From a virus, in the IMG/VR virus record IMGVR_UViG_3300042261_002269, positions 124,001-188,000 of that record: a DNA stretch of 64,000 nucleotides; one strand, given 5' to 3'. Made by a program: the position numbers and the translations under genes. Below are positions 1 through 7,695 of the stretch, piece after piece (positions within the stretch are counted from its first letter, which is position 1; every line of letters starts with the position of its first letter). The notes below the pieces were generated by a model that had not been told where the DNA came from, made no database searches, and worked only from the letters and a program-made list of their open reading frames with translations.

Positions 1-21
1 TTTTTCTTTCATTATTTTTCC

Positions 22-300
22 TCAATCATATACTTCTAAACCGAAAGTTCCAGCCAATTTGGGAATTTCAAAGATTTTATTGCAACTTTCGGGAAATCCA
101 TAATTAGTTTCATACATGCCGTTTCCATGTCCACGGCCACATACGTCACCAAGCCCATTGCAATCTGACAATATTCCATCACAAGGACCGCCGCCATTGC
201 CTCGGCCATAACCTGTGCCTGTGCCAAACTCTGTATCATAGCCAAAACCATGCGTTCCTTTCATCTTTTCTTGGTCTTGGTCACAGTCAAAAATACGCAT
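22..300 (-). CDS. Hypothetical Gly-rich small protein, 92 aa
   Basis: Function not recognised. The middle third is very glycine-rich, with scattered cysteines (GPCDG, DCNG, VCGRG), and there is no signal peptide or membrane segment. The ATG shares a base with the TAA of the gene upstream (TAATG), so it is probably translationally coupled and is the last gene of the leftward block seen here. The overlapping alternative frame in the same region lacks this coupling and was not chosen. Confidence 0.6.
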   Translation of the reverse strand: MRIFDCDQDQEKMKGTHGFGYDTEFGTGTGYGRGNGGGPCDGILSDCNGLGDVCGRGHGNGMYETNYGFPESCNKIFEIPKLAGTFGLEVYD

Positions 301-581
301 TATCCCGATTCCTTCTCATTCTGCAAATTGAAAAACCAAATCGTATCAGCATCCATTTCTGCTACAATTTCTATAGCAAATTTTGTACGCCAAATTTCTG
401 TTTCATCATCACTTGCTGCCAATTTCCTAACACGATCTGGCTCAAGATAGACAGATTTTAGCATTTCAAATATCTGTTGTTTACTTAGTGACTTATCAAA
501 ACACTCTACCGGTATCGGACCATGATTCCAATCAGTAGGCGGCATCATCCTACTGATAAACCCCCCTTCTCCAGTAATCAT
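300..581 (-). CDS. Hypothetical protein, 93 aa
   Basis: Function not recognised; acidic and soluble-looking. A longer reading to 629 exists, but the ATG at 581 is preceded by a strong AAGGAG at good spacing and falls just after the stop of the upstream gene, so I place the start there. Its TAA overlaps the next ATG by one base. Member of the tightly packed leftward block. Confidence 0.65.
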   Translation of the reverse strand: MITGEGGFISRMMPPTDWNHGPIPVECFDKSLSKQQIFEMLKSVYLEPDRVRKLAASDDETEIWRTKFAIEIVAEMDADTIWFFNLQNEKESG

Positions 582-591
582 GTAAATCTCC

Positions 592-894
592 TTATAAACA
601 CGTAAAACATATTTCTTTAATGATTTCATTATTTCGTACTAAACAAAGTATTTCTACATCATTGCCATACAACCAAACCTCGTCTCCTTCTTGCATACTT
701 GCCTTCATTTTTTCCCACTCATCGCTAAACGACAAGTTATTCCTTCGCTCTACCTCTTCAATGGTTTTATATTGATAAAAACGACCTCTTCGGTTAAATC
801 TAACTTCCCATCCTGGCGGCAAAGTACTTGGGTCGTTTGGATCATAAGGATTATCCACAAGATATTGTTTGATAATTTCGTTTTCTTCTGTCAT
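592..894 (-). CDS. Hypothetical protein with WW-like N-terminal stretch, 100 aa
   Basis: Function not recognised. Residues about 25-45 (LPPGWEVRFNRRGRFYQ) resemble the first half of a WW domain (LPxGWExR...GRxYY), but the second tryptophan and the following proline are absent, so this may be coincidence. The ATG overlaps the upstream TAA (TAATG), with a GGAG upstream. Confidence 0.65.
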   Translation of the reverse strand: MTEENEIIKQYLVDNPYDPNDPSTLPPGWEVRFNRRGRFYQYKTIEEVERRNNLSFSDEWEKMKASMQEGDEVWLYGNDVEILCLVRNNEIIKEICFTCL

Positions 895-1085
895 TATTTC
901 TCCACTAACATTACAATGTATGGTGTATCAGATTTTCTTTTGGCAGAATTTTTATGAAAAAACACACATTCTCCACATGTGAGTTCGCCATCAGGCATGA
1001 TAAAGTGACCTACAAGACCATTTTCAGTCCATCGTTCTTTATCAACTGTAAATTCTGCTCCATTGCTGAGTGTAATTTTAAGCAT
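894..1085 (-). CDS. Hypothetical small protein, 63 aa
   Basis: Small soluble protein of unknown function. It has two cysteines in a CGEC arrangement near residue 38, which could bind metal or be redox-active, but there is no second pair. It lies one base after the CoaC-M23 gene on the same strand and ends in a TAATG overlap with the next gene. Confidence 0.6.
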   Translation of the reverse strand: MLKITLSNGAEFTVDKERWTENGLVGHFIMPDGELTCGECVFFHKNSAKRKSDTPYIVMLVEK

Positions 1086-1086
1086 A

Positions 1087-2196
1087 TTATCCTACTTCCT
1101 TTCCCTCTGGATTATCCCAAGTTAATGTCTTATTTGGTGCATATCTTGCCTTAATCAAATAAGGCGTAGGATCAAGCAAATCAGGATTTTTGGCAGGATC
1201 TTCCCAACCTGTAAAATCCCTAACCCCATGCTTATACAATTCTATATGTAGCATACTGCATGAATGACCTGGGATATCAGGACGTAACCGATCAGGAAAC
1301 AAAACCCGTTTCACACTACCAATATATTGTCCTTTGATGACTTTATCACCTACATTAATCCACGAAGGCGGCATGCTGATTTCGCCATAATTTACTACTC
1401 CAGACGGTCCTTCAATCATCAATCCCCAGGTTTTCTCCCACCATTCATGACCTACTTCTGGGCCAGTAAATTGCTCCAATTTTACTATTCTGCCATTTTC
1501 TACCGCACTCACTGAAGCCTTGTCTTCAGTATAAAGGTCAACGCCTGTATGGAAATTGTGTTTTCGGTGAAACCCAAAAGCCCCTGGATGATGATTGATA
1601 GGAATTCCATTGCAAGTTGGAACTCCATAGATAGTTTTTAACGGGAAATCCCAAACCAAACTAGCGGCAGTTACTTCCACTATTTTAGAAATATCTGCCA
1701 TAGCACCTATGCCCTCGTCTCCACAGGCTAAAACTTTAGATTGTGGAGACACAACCTTAATACCCCAATTCTTCAAAATTTCTACTTGATTTCCTGTAGG
1801 ATTATTCTCCCACATAATGGAATTCATGGCAGGAGCCACAATTACGGGTCTTTGGTGATCCCAAGCACGAAAAACACTTGTTAGCAAATTATCGCAAATT
1901 CCATGAACCATTTTTGCCATTGTATTGGCGGATAATGGAGCAATTACTAAAGCACTTGCCCACTTACGCAGTTCAATGTGCATGACGGGATCATCTTTTT
2001 CCCAATAGAAATCAGGCCATTCATCTTCTTCCAGATAAACTTTGCCAATTTCAATTTTGTCTTCGGGACGTAGGAATTGTTCCCCACATTTAGTGGCAAT
2101 AACCCGTACTTCTCCTAAGCTTTGCAAAGCTTTAACAATTTTTACTGTCAGGGTGGAAGCTACGCTACCTGTGACGCCTAGAAGAATGTTGTACAT
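1087..2196 (-). CDS. coaC: Phosphopantothenoylcysteine decarboxylase (CoaC) fused to an M23 peptidase-like domain
   Basis: Residues 1 to about 180 form an HFCD-family flavoprotein. It has GVTGSVAS at the N-terminus, the active-site MHIELRKWA, the SANTMAKM flavin region, the substrate-binding PAMNSIMW and a C-terminal ACGDEGIG with the conserved cysteine, so decarboxylation of 4'-phosphopantothenoylcysteine is plausible. Residues about 195-369 resemble a LytM/M23 metallopeptidase. The zinc ligands of HTGVD and the second His of HxH (MLHIEL) are kept, but the first His of HxH is Met, which may abolish peptidase activity. No signal peptide is visible. The synthetase partner (CoaB) is encoded at 4258-4983 on the same strand. 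The start overlaps the upstream stop (TAATG). The family call for the N-terminal half is firm; the role of the fusion is unknown. Confidence 0.88.
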   Translation of the reverse strand: MYNILLGVTGSVASTLTVKIVKALQSLGEVRVIATKCGEQFLRPEDKIEIGKVYLEEDEWPDFYWEKDDPVMHIELRKWASALVIAPLSANTMAKMVHGICDNLLTSVFRAWDHQRPVIVAPAMNSIMWENNPTGNQVEILKNWGIKVVSPQSKVLACGDEGIGAMADISKIVEVTAASLVWDFPLKTIYGVPTCNGIPINHHPGAFGFHRKHNFHTGVDLYTEDKASVSAVENGRIVKLEQFTGPEVGHEWWEKTWGLMIEGPSGVVNYGEISMPPSWINVGDKVIKGQYIGSVKRVLFPDRLRPDIPGHSCSMLHIELYKHGVRDFTGWEDPAKNPDLLDPTPYLIKARYAPNKTLTWDNPEGKEVG

Positions 2197-2750
2197 TAGA
2201 AATCCTCTTCGGTCATTGGTCTTGTTGGCAATTTGGCTAAATTTTGTTCTACTTGAAGAAATTCTTTAGGAATAGTAAATCCATCCCAACCAGAACACCA
2301 AGCATCAGCATAACATCTGAAAATCGTACCGTTATGGCAAAGTTCAGGATCATCAGTAATATTACAAATCCTTGGCAATCCATCTTTTCTGGCTTGTATG
2401 CCAAGATTGCGGGCTTTTTGACAATTTTTCTTATATGGACCATCAATCCATGCTTCATGTCTAGCCCAAGCTTCACATGCATCCTTTTCATTTTGTATCT
2501 TGATTTTTTCCTTGCAGACTTTGATGGCTTCAGCCAAAATCTCATTATTCCCAATAAACTGAGCAACGTCCGCTGACATACGTTGTGGCATTACGGGAAC
2601 AGGCTGATGTCCTTGATCCTGTAAATACTGAAAAACATCATTCTTTAATTGTTTAGCATAAGCCTCGATAAGTAAATCAATAAGATTTAGATCAGACAGG
2701 CATTCTTCCCAGTCTTTGCCATCCACATCAGTCCAGATTGGTATAATCAT
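2196..2750 (-). CDS. Hypothetical Cys/Trp-rich protein, 184 aa
   Basis: Function not recognised. The N-terminal half is helical and acidic; the second half has several cysteines (CEAWARHEAW, NCQKAR, ICN, LCHNG, RCYADAWCSGWDG) that could bind metal. The start at 2750 is chosen because it forms an ATGA overlap with the upstream stop; a reading from 2771 would overlap further without benefit. Confidence 0.65.
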   Translation of the reverse strand: MIIPIWTDVDGKDWEECLSDLNLIDLLIEAYAKQLKNDVFQYLQDQGHQPVPVMPQRMSADVAQFIGNNEILAEAIKVCKEKIKIQNEKDACEAWARHEAWIDGPYKKNCQKARNLGIQARKDGLPRICNITDDPELCHNGTIFRCYADAWCSGWDGFTIPKEFLQVEQNLAKLPTRPMTEEDF

Positions 2751-3046
2751 GTTGTTCTTTCTTTGACACAAACGAATCGGTGAACGCTATGCGTTTCATT
2801 GTTTGGACTTATTTTTTCAAAGCCTTCTTGAAGCATTTCTTCACGAGTATAAAAACGATTCAATTCTATTCCTTGTGCTTGAAATTCTTCTTCGTTTAAT
2901 GGATAGCCTATAATATTATTTGCTCCATTTGGTCTTAGACCTAATCTATCACAATCATCAAGCCAATTTTCTTCATTGCTCCGAACAATACAACAGCCAA
3001 GATTTTTCTTAGTATCTACATTGCTAAACGATACAAAAACGTACAT
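2747..3046 (-). CDS. Hypothetical protein, 99 aa
   Basis: Function not recognised. It begins MYVFVSFSNVDT and is predicted soluble. The ATG at 3046 has an AAGGG about 7 bases upstream, whereas the ATG at 3061 has none, so the shorter form is preferred. It is coupled to the downstream gene through ATGA. Confidence 0.6.
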   Translation of the reverse strand: MYVFVSFSNVDTKKNLGCCIVRSNEENWLDDCDRLGLRPNGANNIIGYPLNEEEFQAQGIELNRFYTREEMLQEGFEKISPNNETHSVHRFVCVKERTT

Positions 3047-3069
3047 TTTCAACCCTTTCATAAGTGTGT

Positions 3070-3423
3070 TTATTCTAATATCATGCTTTTATGTTCTGGC
3101 ATCAATTCAGCCGCCCACTCATAAAGTTCAACAATCATTTTGCCAAAACATGCTGCTTCTAGTTTACCACAAAAATGCAATGGATGAGTTGTATTGGCCT
3201 CATGAGGGAAGTCCCAATTTGAACATCCATCCCATTTAACATAGCCTTTAACCAATGGCCCGTCGTCATAATTAGGACCAAGTGCTGGATCGATGCCTAG
3301 TTCTATTTGTTTTTCAAAAGCTTCCAGATATCCTATTCCCTCGTAAATTATAAAATCTACATGGTTAGTATTTTTCTTTGCCTCTACGGTAAAAAAATCA
3401 AATTCTCGTCTGTCAACGATCAT
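3070..3423 (-). CDS. Hypothetical protein, 117 aa
   Basis: Function not recognised. It is aromatic-rich with four cysteine/histidine positions in the C-terminal half, is soluble-looking and has no signal. The ATGA overlap with the end of the repeat protein upstream indicates co-translation. Confidence 0.6.
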   Translation of the reverse strand: MIVDRREFDFFTVEAKKNTNHVDFIIYEGIGYLEAFEKQIELGIDPALGPNYDDGPLVKGYVKWDGCSNWDFPHEANTTHPLHFCGKLEAACFGKMIVELYEWAAELMPEHKSMILE

Positions 3424-4253
3424 TTTTTGACACCTTTTTTTTGTTTCTTGGATTTAAAAGTAATAAACATTTCTAACTTAAAATGGCTTGCATATTCATA
3501 AGCGAGATAGTGATTTTGAGCAATTAATGGCTCTGCTTTACGCCAGCGGGATTTTAGCACATCCTTAGCATATGAACAGGCACAATTTCGATCAGTAATT
3601 ATTGCTCTTTCGCCTTTAGCCCAACGACCACGAACTACGTCACTAGCATATCTGTAAGCATAATAATCGCTTTTTGCAAGTGTTGCTTCTGCTTCAGGAA
3701 AGCGGCCACAAACTACGTCACAAGCGTACTTATAAGCATACTCTGGATCTTTTGCAATTGTTTTCTCCGCTTCAGAAAAGCGACCTTTAATTACGTAGTA
3801 AGCGTACTTATAAGCATACTCTGGATCTTTTGCAATTGTTTTCTCCGCTTCAGACCAACGAGATTTTAGCACATCTTTTGCATAACAATATGCATAATGT
3901 GGACTTTGTGCAATTACCAGTTCACCTTTAGGCCAACGTCCCTGAATTATATAATTAGCATATAAATAAGCAAATCTTGGGCTGGCAGCAATTACCTCTT
4001 CTGCTTCTTCCCAACGACCTTGGATTATTTCTTTGGCATAATTGAAAGCCAATTCTGCTCTTTTTTCATCAATAATTACCTTCTCTGCTTCTGCCCAACG
4101 TTTAGGTTTTTTGCGTACACGTTTATTTAAAATATGTAAAACATAACAATAAGCGCAATATGGATCGGCAAGGATAGCTGGTTCCATTTCAGGAAAACGC
4201 TTTCCTTGATTTAATGCACATTGAAAGGCCCGTTGTGGCGTAATATTTATCAT
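3420..4253 (-). CDS. 26-residue tandem repeat protein, 277 aa
   Basis: About nine degenerate repeats of roughly 26 residues cover nearly the whole protein, each reading approximately R-[WF]-x-E-A-E-x-x-I-A-x-x-P-x-Y-A-Y-x-Y-A-x-x-V-I-x-G. They suggest an all-helical solenoid used for protein binding, as with TPR/HEAT-like scaffolds; the partner is unknown. Two neighbouring repeats are almost identical even at DNA level. The ATG at 4253 with an AAGG upstream follows the CoaB stop closely; the in-frame codon at 4280 is TTG. The C-terminus is lysine-rich. The repeat call is certain; function is inference. Confidence 0.8.
   Translation of the reverse strand: MINITPQRAFQCALNQGKRFPEMEPAILADPYCAYCYVLHILNKRVRKKPKRWAEAEKVIIDEKRAELAFNYAKEIIQGRWEEAEEVIAASPRFAYLYANYIIQGRWPKGELVIAQSPHYAYCYAKDVLKSRWSEAEKTIAKDPEYAYKYAYYVIKGRFSEAEKTIAKDPEYAYKYACDVVCGRFPEAEATLAKSDYYAYRYASDVVRGRWAKGERAIITDRNCACSYAKDVLKSRWRKAEPLIAQNHYLAYEYASHFKLEMFITFKSKKQKKGVKK
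3722..3854 (-). repeat. Exact 55-nt direct repeat within the solenoid gene
   Basis: Bases 3722-3776 recur at 3800-3854 without mismatch by eye, offset by 78 bases, which is exactly 26 codons. Other units in the gene are diverged, so this pair looks like a recent in-frame unit duplication. Confidence 0.85.
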
Positions 4254-4257
4254 CTCG

Positions 4258-4983
4258 TTACCTTTCTGTAGCTGCTTCAATCACTTTGCGTGCCAAATAG
4301 TAAGGATCTTCCAGTGCATCATTCTTGCAAAACCTCACTGGAACTTGATCAGGACGAACCAAAAATAACCGATGATTGTCGGCTTGAAGTGACGCTAAAT
4401 CATTAGCAACCACCAAATCGCAACGATTATTCATGATGCTCTTGTTAGCTTCCTCAATCAATTCTGTCTCTGAAGCATAAACCAACAGTTTAAATCCCAC
4501 CAAAAAACAATCAGGAAGACGTTCCTTAACTGTAGCGATGATTTTAGGCAACGGTTCCAGATTAATTTGGAGATTATCTTGAGTACGGATTTTGCCATCC
4601 ACATAATTGGCAACGCCATAATCGCTTACAGCAGCCGCCAAAATCACCACATCGGGCTTCCAATCTAAATGCAATCTAAGCAATTTTTCATAATCATCAT
4701 AATTTCTAAATTCTGTTTCGGAATATTGTTCGCAATATTCTTCGCAAAACAAAAAGTACTCCATTGCTTTATTGATTGCTTTGCTATTATTATAGAAATC
4801 GAAGTCGTTTCGGAATGGAGTACGAGATCCTTTGGCACACAAGAAACAAACTTCATGCCCTTCTTCCAATGCAACAGAAGCAATTCTGGAGCCAAAGGTT
4901 CCATGACTCATGTTTGTGATGTCTCTAACCTTATCGATTGGGACTTTTGTTCCGCCAGATGTGATCAAGATTTTCATTTTCAT
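4258..4983 (-). CDS. coaB: Phosphopantothenate-cysteine ligase (CoaB)
   Basis: Stand-alone 241-aa synthetase-type protein that would join 4'-phosphopantothenate and cysteine using a nucleotide triphosphate. It has the Rossmann opening ILITSGGTKVPIDKVRDITN, the AAAVSDY motif, a following GKI with the conserved lysine region, and GFKLL near residue 170, the position of the flexible active-site lid. In most bacteria CoaB is fused behind CoaC; here the two activities are separate genes 2 kb apart with four genes between. The start at 4983 makes an ATGA overlap with the upstream stop; extension to 5013 is unlikely. Confidence 0.9.
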   Translation of the reverse strand: MKMKILITSGGTKVPIDKVRDITNMSHGTFGSRIASVALEEGHEVCFLCAKGSRTPFRNDFDFYNNSKAINKAMEYFLFCEEYCEQYSETEFRNYDDYEKLLRLHLDWKPDVVILAAAVSDYGVANYVDGKIRTQDNLQINLEPLPKIIATVKERLPDCFLVGFKLLVYASETELIEEANKSIMNNRCDLVVANDLASLQADNHRLFLVRPDQVPVRFCKNDALEDPYYLARKVIEAATER

Positions 4984-5279
4984 GGTCCAATAGGAATAAA
5001 CTCTTTTTTCCAACCTCGACGCAATAACTCTTCAGTCAATTTCTTCCCGTTTTCTTCATCTAAAACTGGAGTATAACCACCTACCTCTTCAACTTCTAAT
5101 TTTAAATACAAACAAACATCTAAAATTTCTTGCTCTAGATGTTTTCGAATGATTGCCAATTTGGCATAAAATTCATCATCTTTTAGCCCTTCTGATTTAA
5201 ACGGAAGTTCTCTAGGCTCACTAATGTACCAGCCAGCATATTCGTCGTAAGAAAGGGCGTTGTAAAATAACTTAATCAT
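4980..5279 (-). CDS. Hypothetical protein, paralogue of next gene, 99 aa
   Basis: Unknown function. It is clearly homologous to the gene at 5272-5568, sharing MIKLFxNxLSxDEYAGWYI at the N-terminus and DEENGKKLTEELLRRxWKKEFIPI at the C-terminus, separated by a helical middle. The start at 5279 is chosen by alignment with the paralogue; GAGGG lies upstream and the start overlaps the upstream gene by 8 bases. Confidence 0.7.
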   Translation of the reverse strand: MIKLFYNALSYDEYAGWYISEPRELPFKSEGLKDDEFYAKLAIIRKHLEQEILDVCLYLKLEVEEVGGYTPVLDEENGKKLTEELLRRGWKKEFIPIGP

Positions 5280-5568
5280 TTTCATGGCCCTCAATAGGAA
5301 TAAACTCTTTTTTCCAATCTCGACGCAATAATTCTTCAGTCAATTTCTTTCCGTTTTCTTCATCTAGAATTGGAGTAAAACCGTCTTCTTCTCCTACATC
5401 CAATTTTAATTGCAAACAAACATCTAGAATTTCTTGCTCTAAGGCTTTTTGAATCAATTCGTAACAAGACTTATTATCTTCAACTTGAAATGAAAGATCT
5501 CTAGCCTCACAAATGTACCAACCAGCATATTCGTCCTCAGAAAGAGTGTTGTGAAATAACTTAATCAT
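5272..5568 (-). CDS. Hypothetical protein, tandem paralogue, 98 aa
   Basis: Tandem duplicate of the 4980-5279 product, differing mainly in a shorter central segment. Conservation of both ends with change in the middle argues that both copies are expressed proteins. The ATGA overlap with the preceding 69-aa gene suggests coupling. Function unknown. Confidence 0.7.
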   Translation of the reverse strand: MIKLFHNTLSEDEYAGWYICEARDLSFQVEDNKSCYELIQKALEQEILDVCLQLKLDVGEEDGFTPILDEENGKKLTEELLRRDWKKEFIPIEGHEND

Positions 5569-5774
5569 CTTTTGATCTCCTTTGCTTTCTCAATCTTCCA
5601 AATAAATGACGTTTTGTAAGCAGATTCCGCTGCAAAATCGTAATGGAAAAACTTGTAAATCCATGCACGCCAATATGACTTAAACGTGGCAATCGCCTTA
5701 TTGTCCATACTGGGCAAGAGCGGTTTGCCATTTTCAGTCCATCCATAATATTGAACGATTTTCCATTTATTCAT
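5565..5774 (-). CDS. Hypothetical small protein, 69 aa
   Basis: Rich in Trp/Tyr/Phe and Lys, with no motif recognised. The start ATG has AGGTG upstream at good spacing, and the stop overlaps the next ATG (ATGA). The competing frame at 5561-5746 lacks this coupling and is rejected. Confidence 0.6.
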   Translation of the reverse strand: MNKWKIVQYYGWTENGKPLLPSMDNKAIATFKSYWRAWIYKFFHYDFAAESAYKTSFIWKIEKAKEIKR

Positions 5775-5795
5775 TGAGCACCTAGAGACTTTCGA

Positions 5796-5996
5796 CTATA
5801 ATGATTTAATTTTCCTATAATTTAGAATCTCTAAAGATTCTTCATGTACTTTAGAGTCCATACAGGCACATAGTGCATAGTTAGCCAAACACTCTTGTGC
5901 AATCTTAAGTTGGTTTGCTGTTAAGCCAGCATCAAGTAATACAGACAAACAATCTTTCATGACTTCTGTCATGCCGATTCTATCTTTGTTACTCAT
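5796..5996 (-). CDS. Hypothetical small helical protein, 66 aa
   Basis: Short, predominantly helical protein with four cysteines (CLSVL, ECLANYALCACM); function not recognised. The start overlaps the stop of the Thg1-like gene (ATGA), so it is co-translated with it. Confidence 0.6.
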   Translation of the reverse strand: MSNKDRIGMTEVMKDCLSVLLDAGLTANQLKIAQECLANYALCACMDSKVHEESLEILNYRKIKSL

Positions 5997-6823
5997 GCTT
6001 CATCAATCACCAATACATCGTTTTGTACTATGGGATCAGCACCAAACAAAATTACTCCAGACCGATTCTGAACCTTCGTCAAAATCGGAAAGTCCTCCTC
6101 CATAATCACTGTACGACGAATAGGAAGATTTGGGTCTTTCAAAGCATTGTGCTTCGGTGGCAAATTAGCTAATTCTTCTGGAGTAAATTCCCGTTCCACC
6201 ACCCTACGACGAATATAGGTGCCTCGACGGAAAAATCGAGGATAATCATTCCAGTTAATTCCCTTAGAAAACAACATCTCTTGTAATTGAGATGTGTTCT
6301 TTTTGTGGCATTCACTGTGACTAAATACTGATCTGGCCGACATTTGAATGCTATTTCTTACAGCATCCTGTTCCCGCCAGATGAAATAATTTGCTACTTC
6401 TTCGTAAGTAGGCAATTCCCAGACCCGATTATCAAAAACCGGCATCGCATCTGCCTTTTCTGGGATATAAGCAGATAAATGCTTATTGAAATATGCTGTT
6501 GCTAACGAGCCTATCACAGAAGTTAATTTAGAGAGTTTTCCGCCAAAAAACGTCTCTTCATGATCGTCTTCTGTTAGCCAAACCAAAGAAATCTCGTCAC
6601 TTTGTGTATATCCACAACGTGCATTGGTTTCGGCAACCAGAAATTTAGTAGTTGCTATCATTAGGTTGGAAAGCCGAATGTCGTAAGGTCTTTCCAAACC
6701 TCTGGTAAAGCTGTGGAAGGAACGTCCATCTATTCTCGCAAGAATAGGGGTTTTGGGCATGACAGAGATGGAAAATCTCTGTTCAAAAAACTTCATTCTA
6801 TCGCCTAAACTGTCTTTGCTCAT
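5993..6823 (-). CDS. thg1: Thg1-like tRNA-His guanylyltransferase family protein
   Basis: 276-aa 3'-5' polymerase family member. The catalytic core is near the N-terminus: ARIDGRSFHSFTRGL carries the first metal-binding Asp and the HxF element, and GYTQSDEISLVW carries the SDE motif with the second carboxylates. Eukaryotic Thg1 adds G-1 to tRNA-His; bacterial and archaeal Thg1-like proteins repair truncated tRNA 5' ends, and the latter seems likelier in a phage. Length is close to the family norm. I use the ATG at 6823 (ATGA overlap with the upstream stop, GGAG about 10 bases before); an ATG at 6853 lacks a good ribosome site. Confidence 0.88.
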   Translation of the reverse strand: MSKDSLGDRMKFFEQRFSISVMPKTPILARIDGRSFHSFTRGLERPYDIRLSNLMIATTKFLVAETNARCGYTQSDEISLVWLTEDDHEETFFGGKLSKLTSVIGSLATAYFNKHLSAYIPEKADAMPVFDNRVWELPTYEEVANYFIWREQDAVRNSIQMSARSVFSHSECHKKNTSQLQEMLFSKGINWNDYPRFFRRGTYIRRRVVEREFTPEELANLPPKHNALKDPNLPIRRTVIMEEDFPILTKVQNRSGVILFGADPIVQNDVLVIDEA

Positions 6824-7158
6824 GATATGGCTACTCCGTTGAGAACTTTCCATTCCGTCCCAGGCCCATCCAATAAAACGTATAAAATATATCTGTTAGG
6901 AGCATTATATCTTGTTTCAGAAAATACAACACTAATTCGTGTTGCTTCTGGCAAAATCTGATGTCCAATTTTAGTAAACTCATTCATGGTTTGAGCTTTG
7001 CGAACCTCAAATTTAAATGTAGATGGTGTTTCGCAAATAACAATTCCTGCCATGCCATAGTTCTTATTAGAAACTGCTTCCTTTGTCATTCCTTTCATAA
7101 AAGGAAATGATGCAAATAATCCAGCAGCCCATTTCAGAACGTTTCGTCGTGTCAGCAT
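6820..7158 (-). CDS. Putative Tat-exported small protein, 112 aa
   Basis: Starts MLTRRNVLKWAAGLFASFPF, a convincing twin-arginine signal (RR, then a hydrophobic stretch), unusual for a phage protein. The mature part is homologous to the product at 7161-7427, sharing GIVICET, a TMNxFxxIG stretch and PEATRxSV. Function unknown. It would be exported folded across the host inner membrane if the signal works. ATGA overlap with the Thg1-like gene. Confidence 0.7.
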   Translation of the reverse strand: MLTRRNVLKWAAGLFASFPFMKGMTKEAVSNKNYGMAGIVICETPSTFKFEVRKAQTMNEFTKIGHQILPEATRISVVFSETRYNAPNRYILYVLLDGPGTEWKVLNGVAIS

Positions 7159-7160
7159 TT

Positions 7161-7427
7161 TTAATCCTTTTGTAAGAAAAACGAGTTCTCTTTTTTAGTT
7201 GAAATTTCCCAATTAAACCCAACTCCATCTTTCAAAATGAATCTTGTATCACCAAGCAAAACACTGAGCCGTGTTGCCTCTGGCATCATTAAAAGCCCAA
7301 TTTCTTTAAATCCATTCATGGTTTCAGCATTACAAAAACGAGTCTCTACTTTAAACTGCGTTTCACAAATAACAATTCCTTTTACGCCAATATCCTCATT
7401 AGGAGTAATCCATTCTATAGTAAACAT
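7161..7427 (-). CDS. Hypothetical protein, cytoplasmic paralogue of the Tat-type protein, 88 aa
   Basis: Homologous to the neighbouring 6820-7158 product over most of its length (GIVICET, TMNGFKEIG, MPEATRLSVL) but without any signal sequence. The pair therefore looks like a duplication followed by gain or loss of an export signal. Function unknown. Confidence 0.65.
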   Translation of the reverse strand: MFTIEWITPNEDIGVKGIVICETQFKVETRFCNAETMNGFKEIGLLMMPEATRLSVLLGDTRFILKDGVGFNWEISTKKENSFFLQKD

Positions 7428-7429
7428 TT

Positions 7430-7687
7430 TTAGCTCTTTTTTAATACTTCTCGTGCAATACGAATTAGTTCGTCTATTTCGTTTTCAAGACGATATTGTA
7501 CATCTGGATCAAAACAGTTGTCTAGATCATCTTCTTTTTGAGACAAAGTTTGAAAGATATCTGTCATCAACTTGATTCGTTTTGTCCAAGGATGATCACT
7601 TCCAAGTCTTTTGGAAACTCTTTCCAACAGGACTTTATCTCTAATTAGATCTTGTTCTTTTTGCAATGCTAATTCAGGATCATACAT
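7430..7687 (-). CDS. Hypothetical helical protein, 85 aa
   Basis: Highly charged, helix-forming protein, possibly coiled coil over much of its length. No motif recognised. Lies three bases before the next gene on the same strand. Confidence 0.6.
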   Translation of the reverse strand: MYDPELALQKEQDLIRDKVLLERVSKRLGSDHPWTKRIKLMTDIFQTLSQKEDDLDNCFDPDVQYRLENEIDELIRIAREVLKKS

Positions 7688-7695
7688 TGTACATC

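Noticed and set aside
4669-5076. 135-codon plus-strand frame over coaB
   Set aside because: Entirely antisense to the well-supported CoaB gene, with no ribosome site.
7237-7575. 112-codon plus-strand frame
   Set aside because: Antisense to two coupled minus-strand genes, with no start signal.
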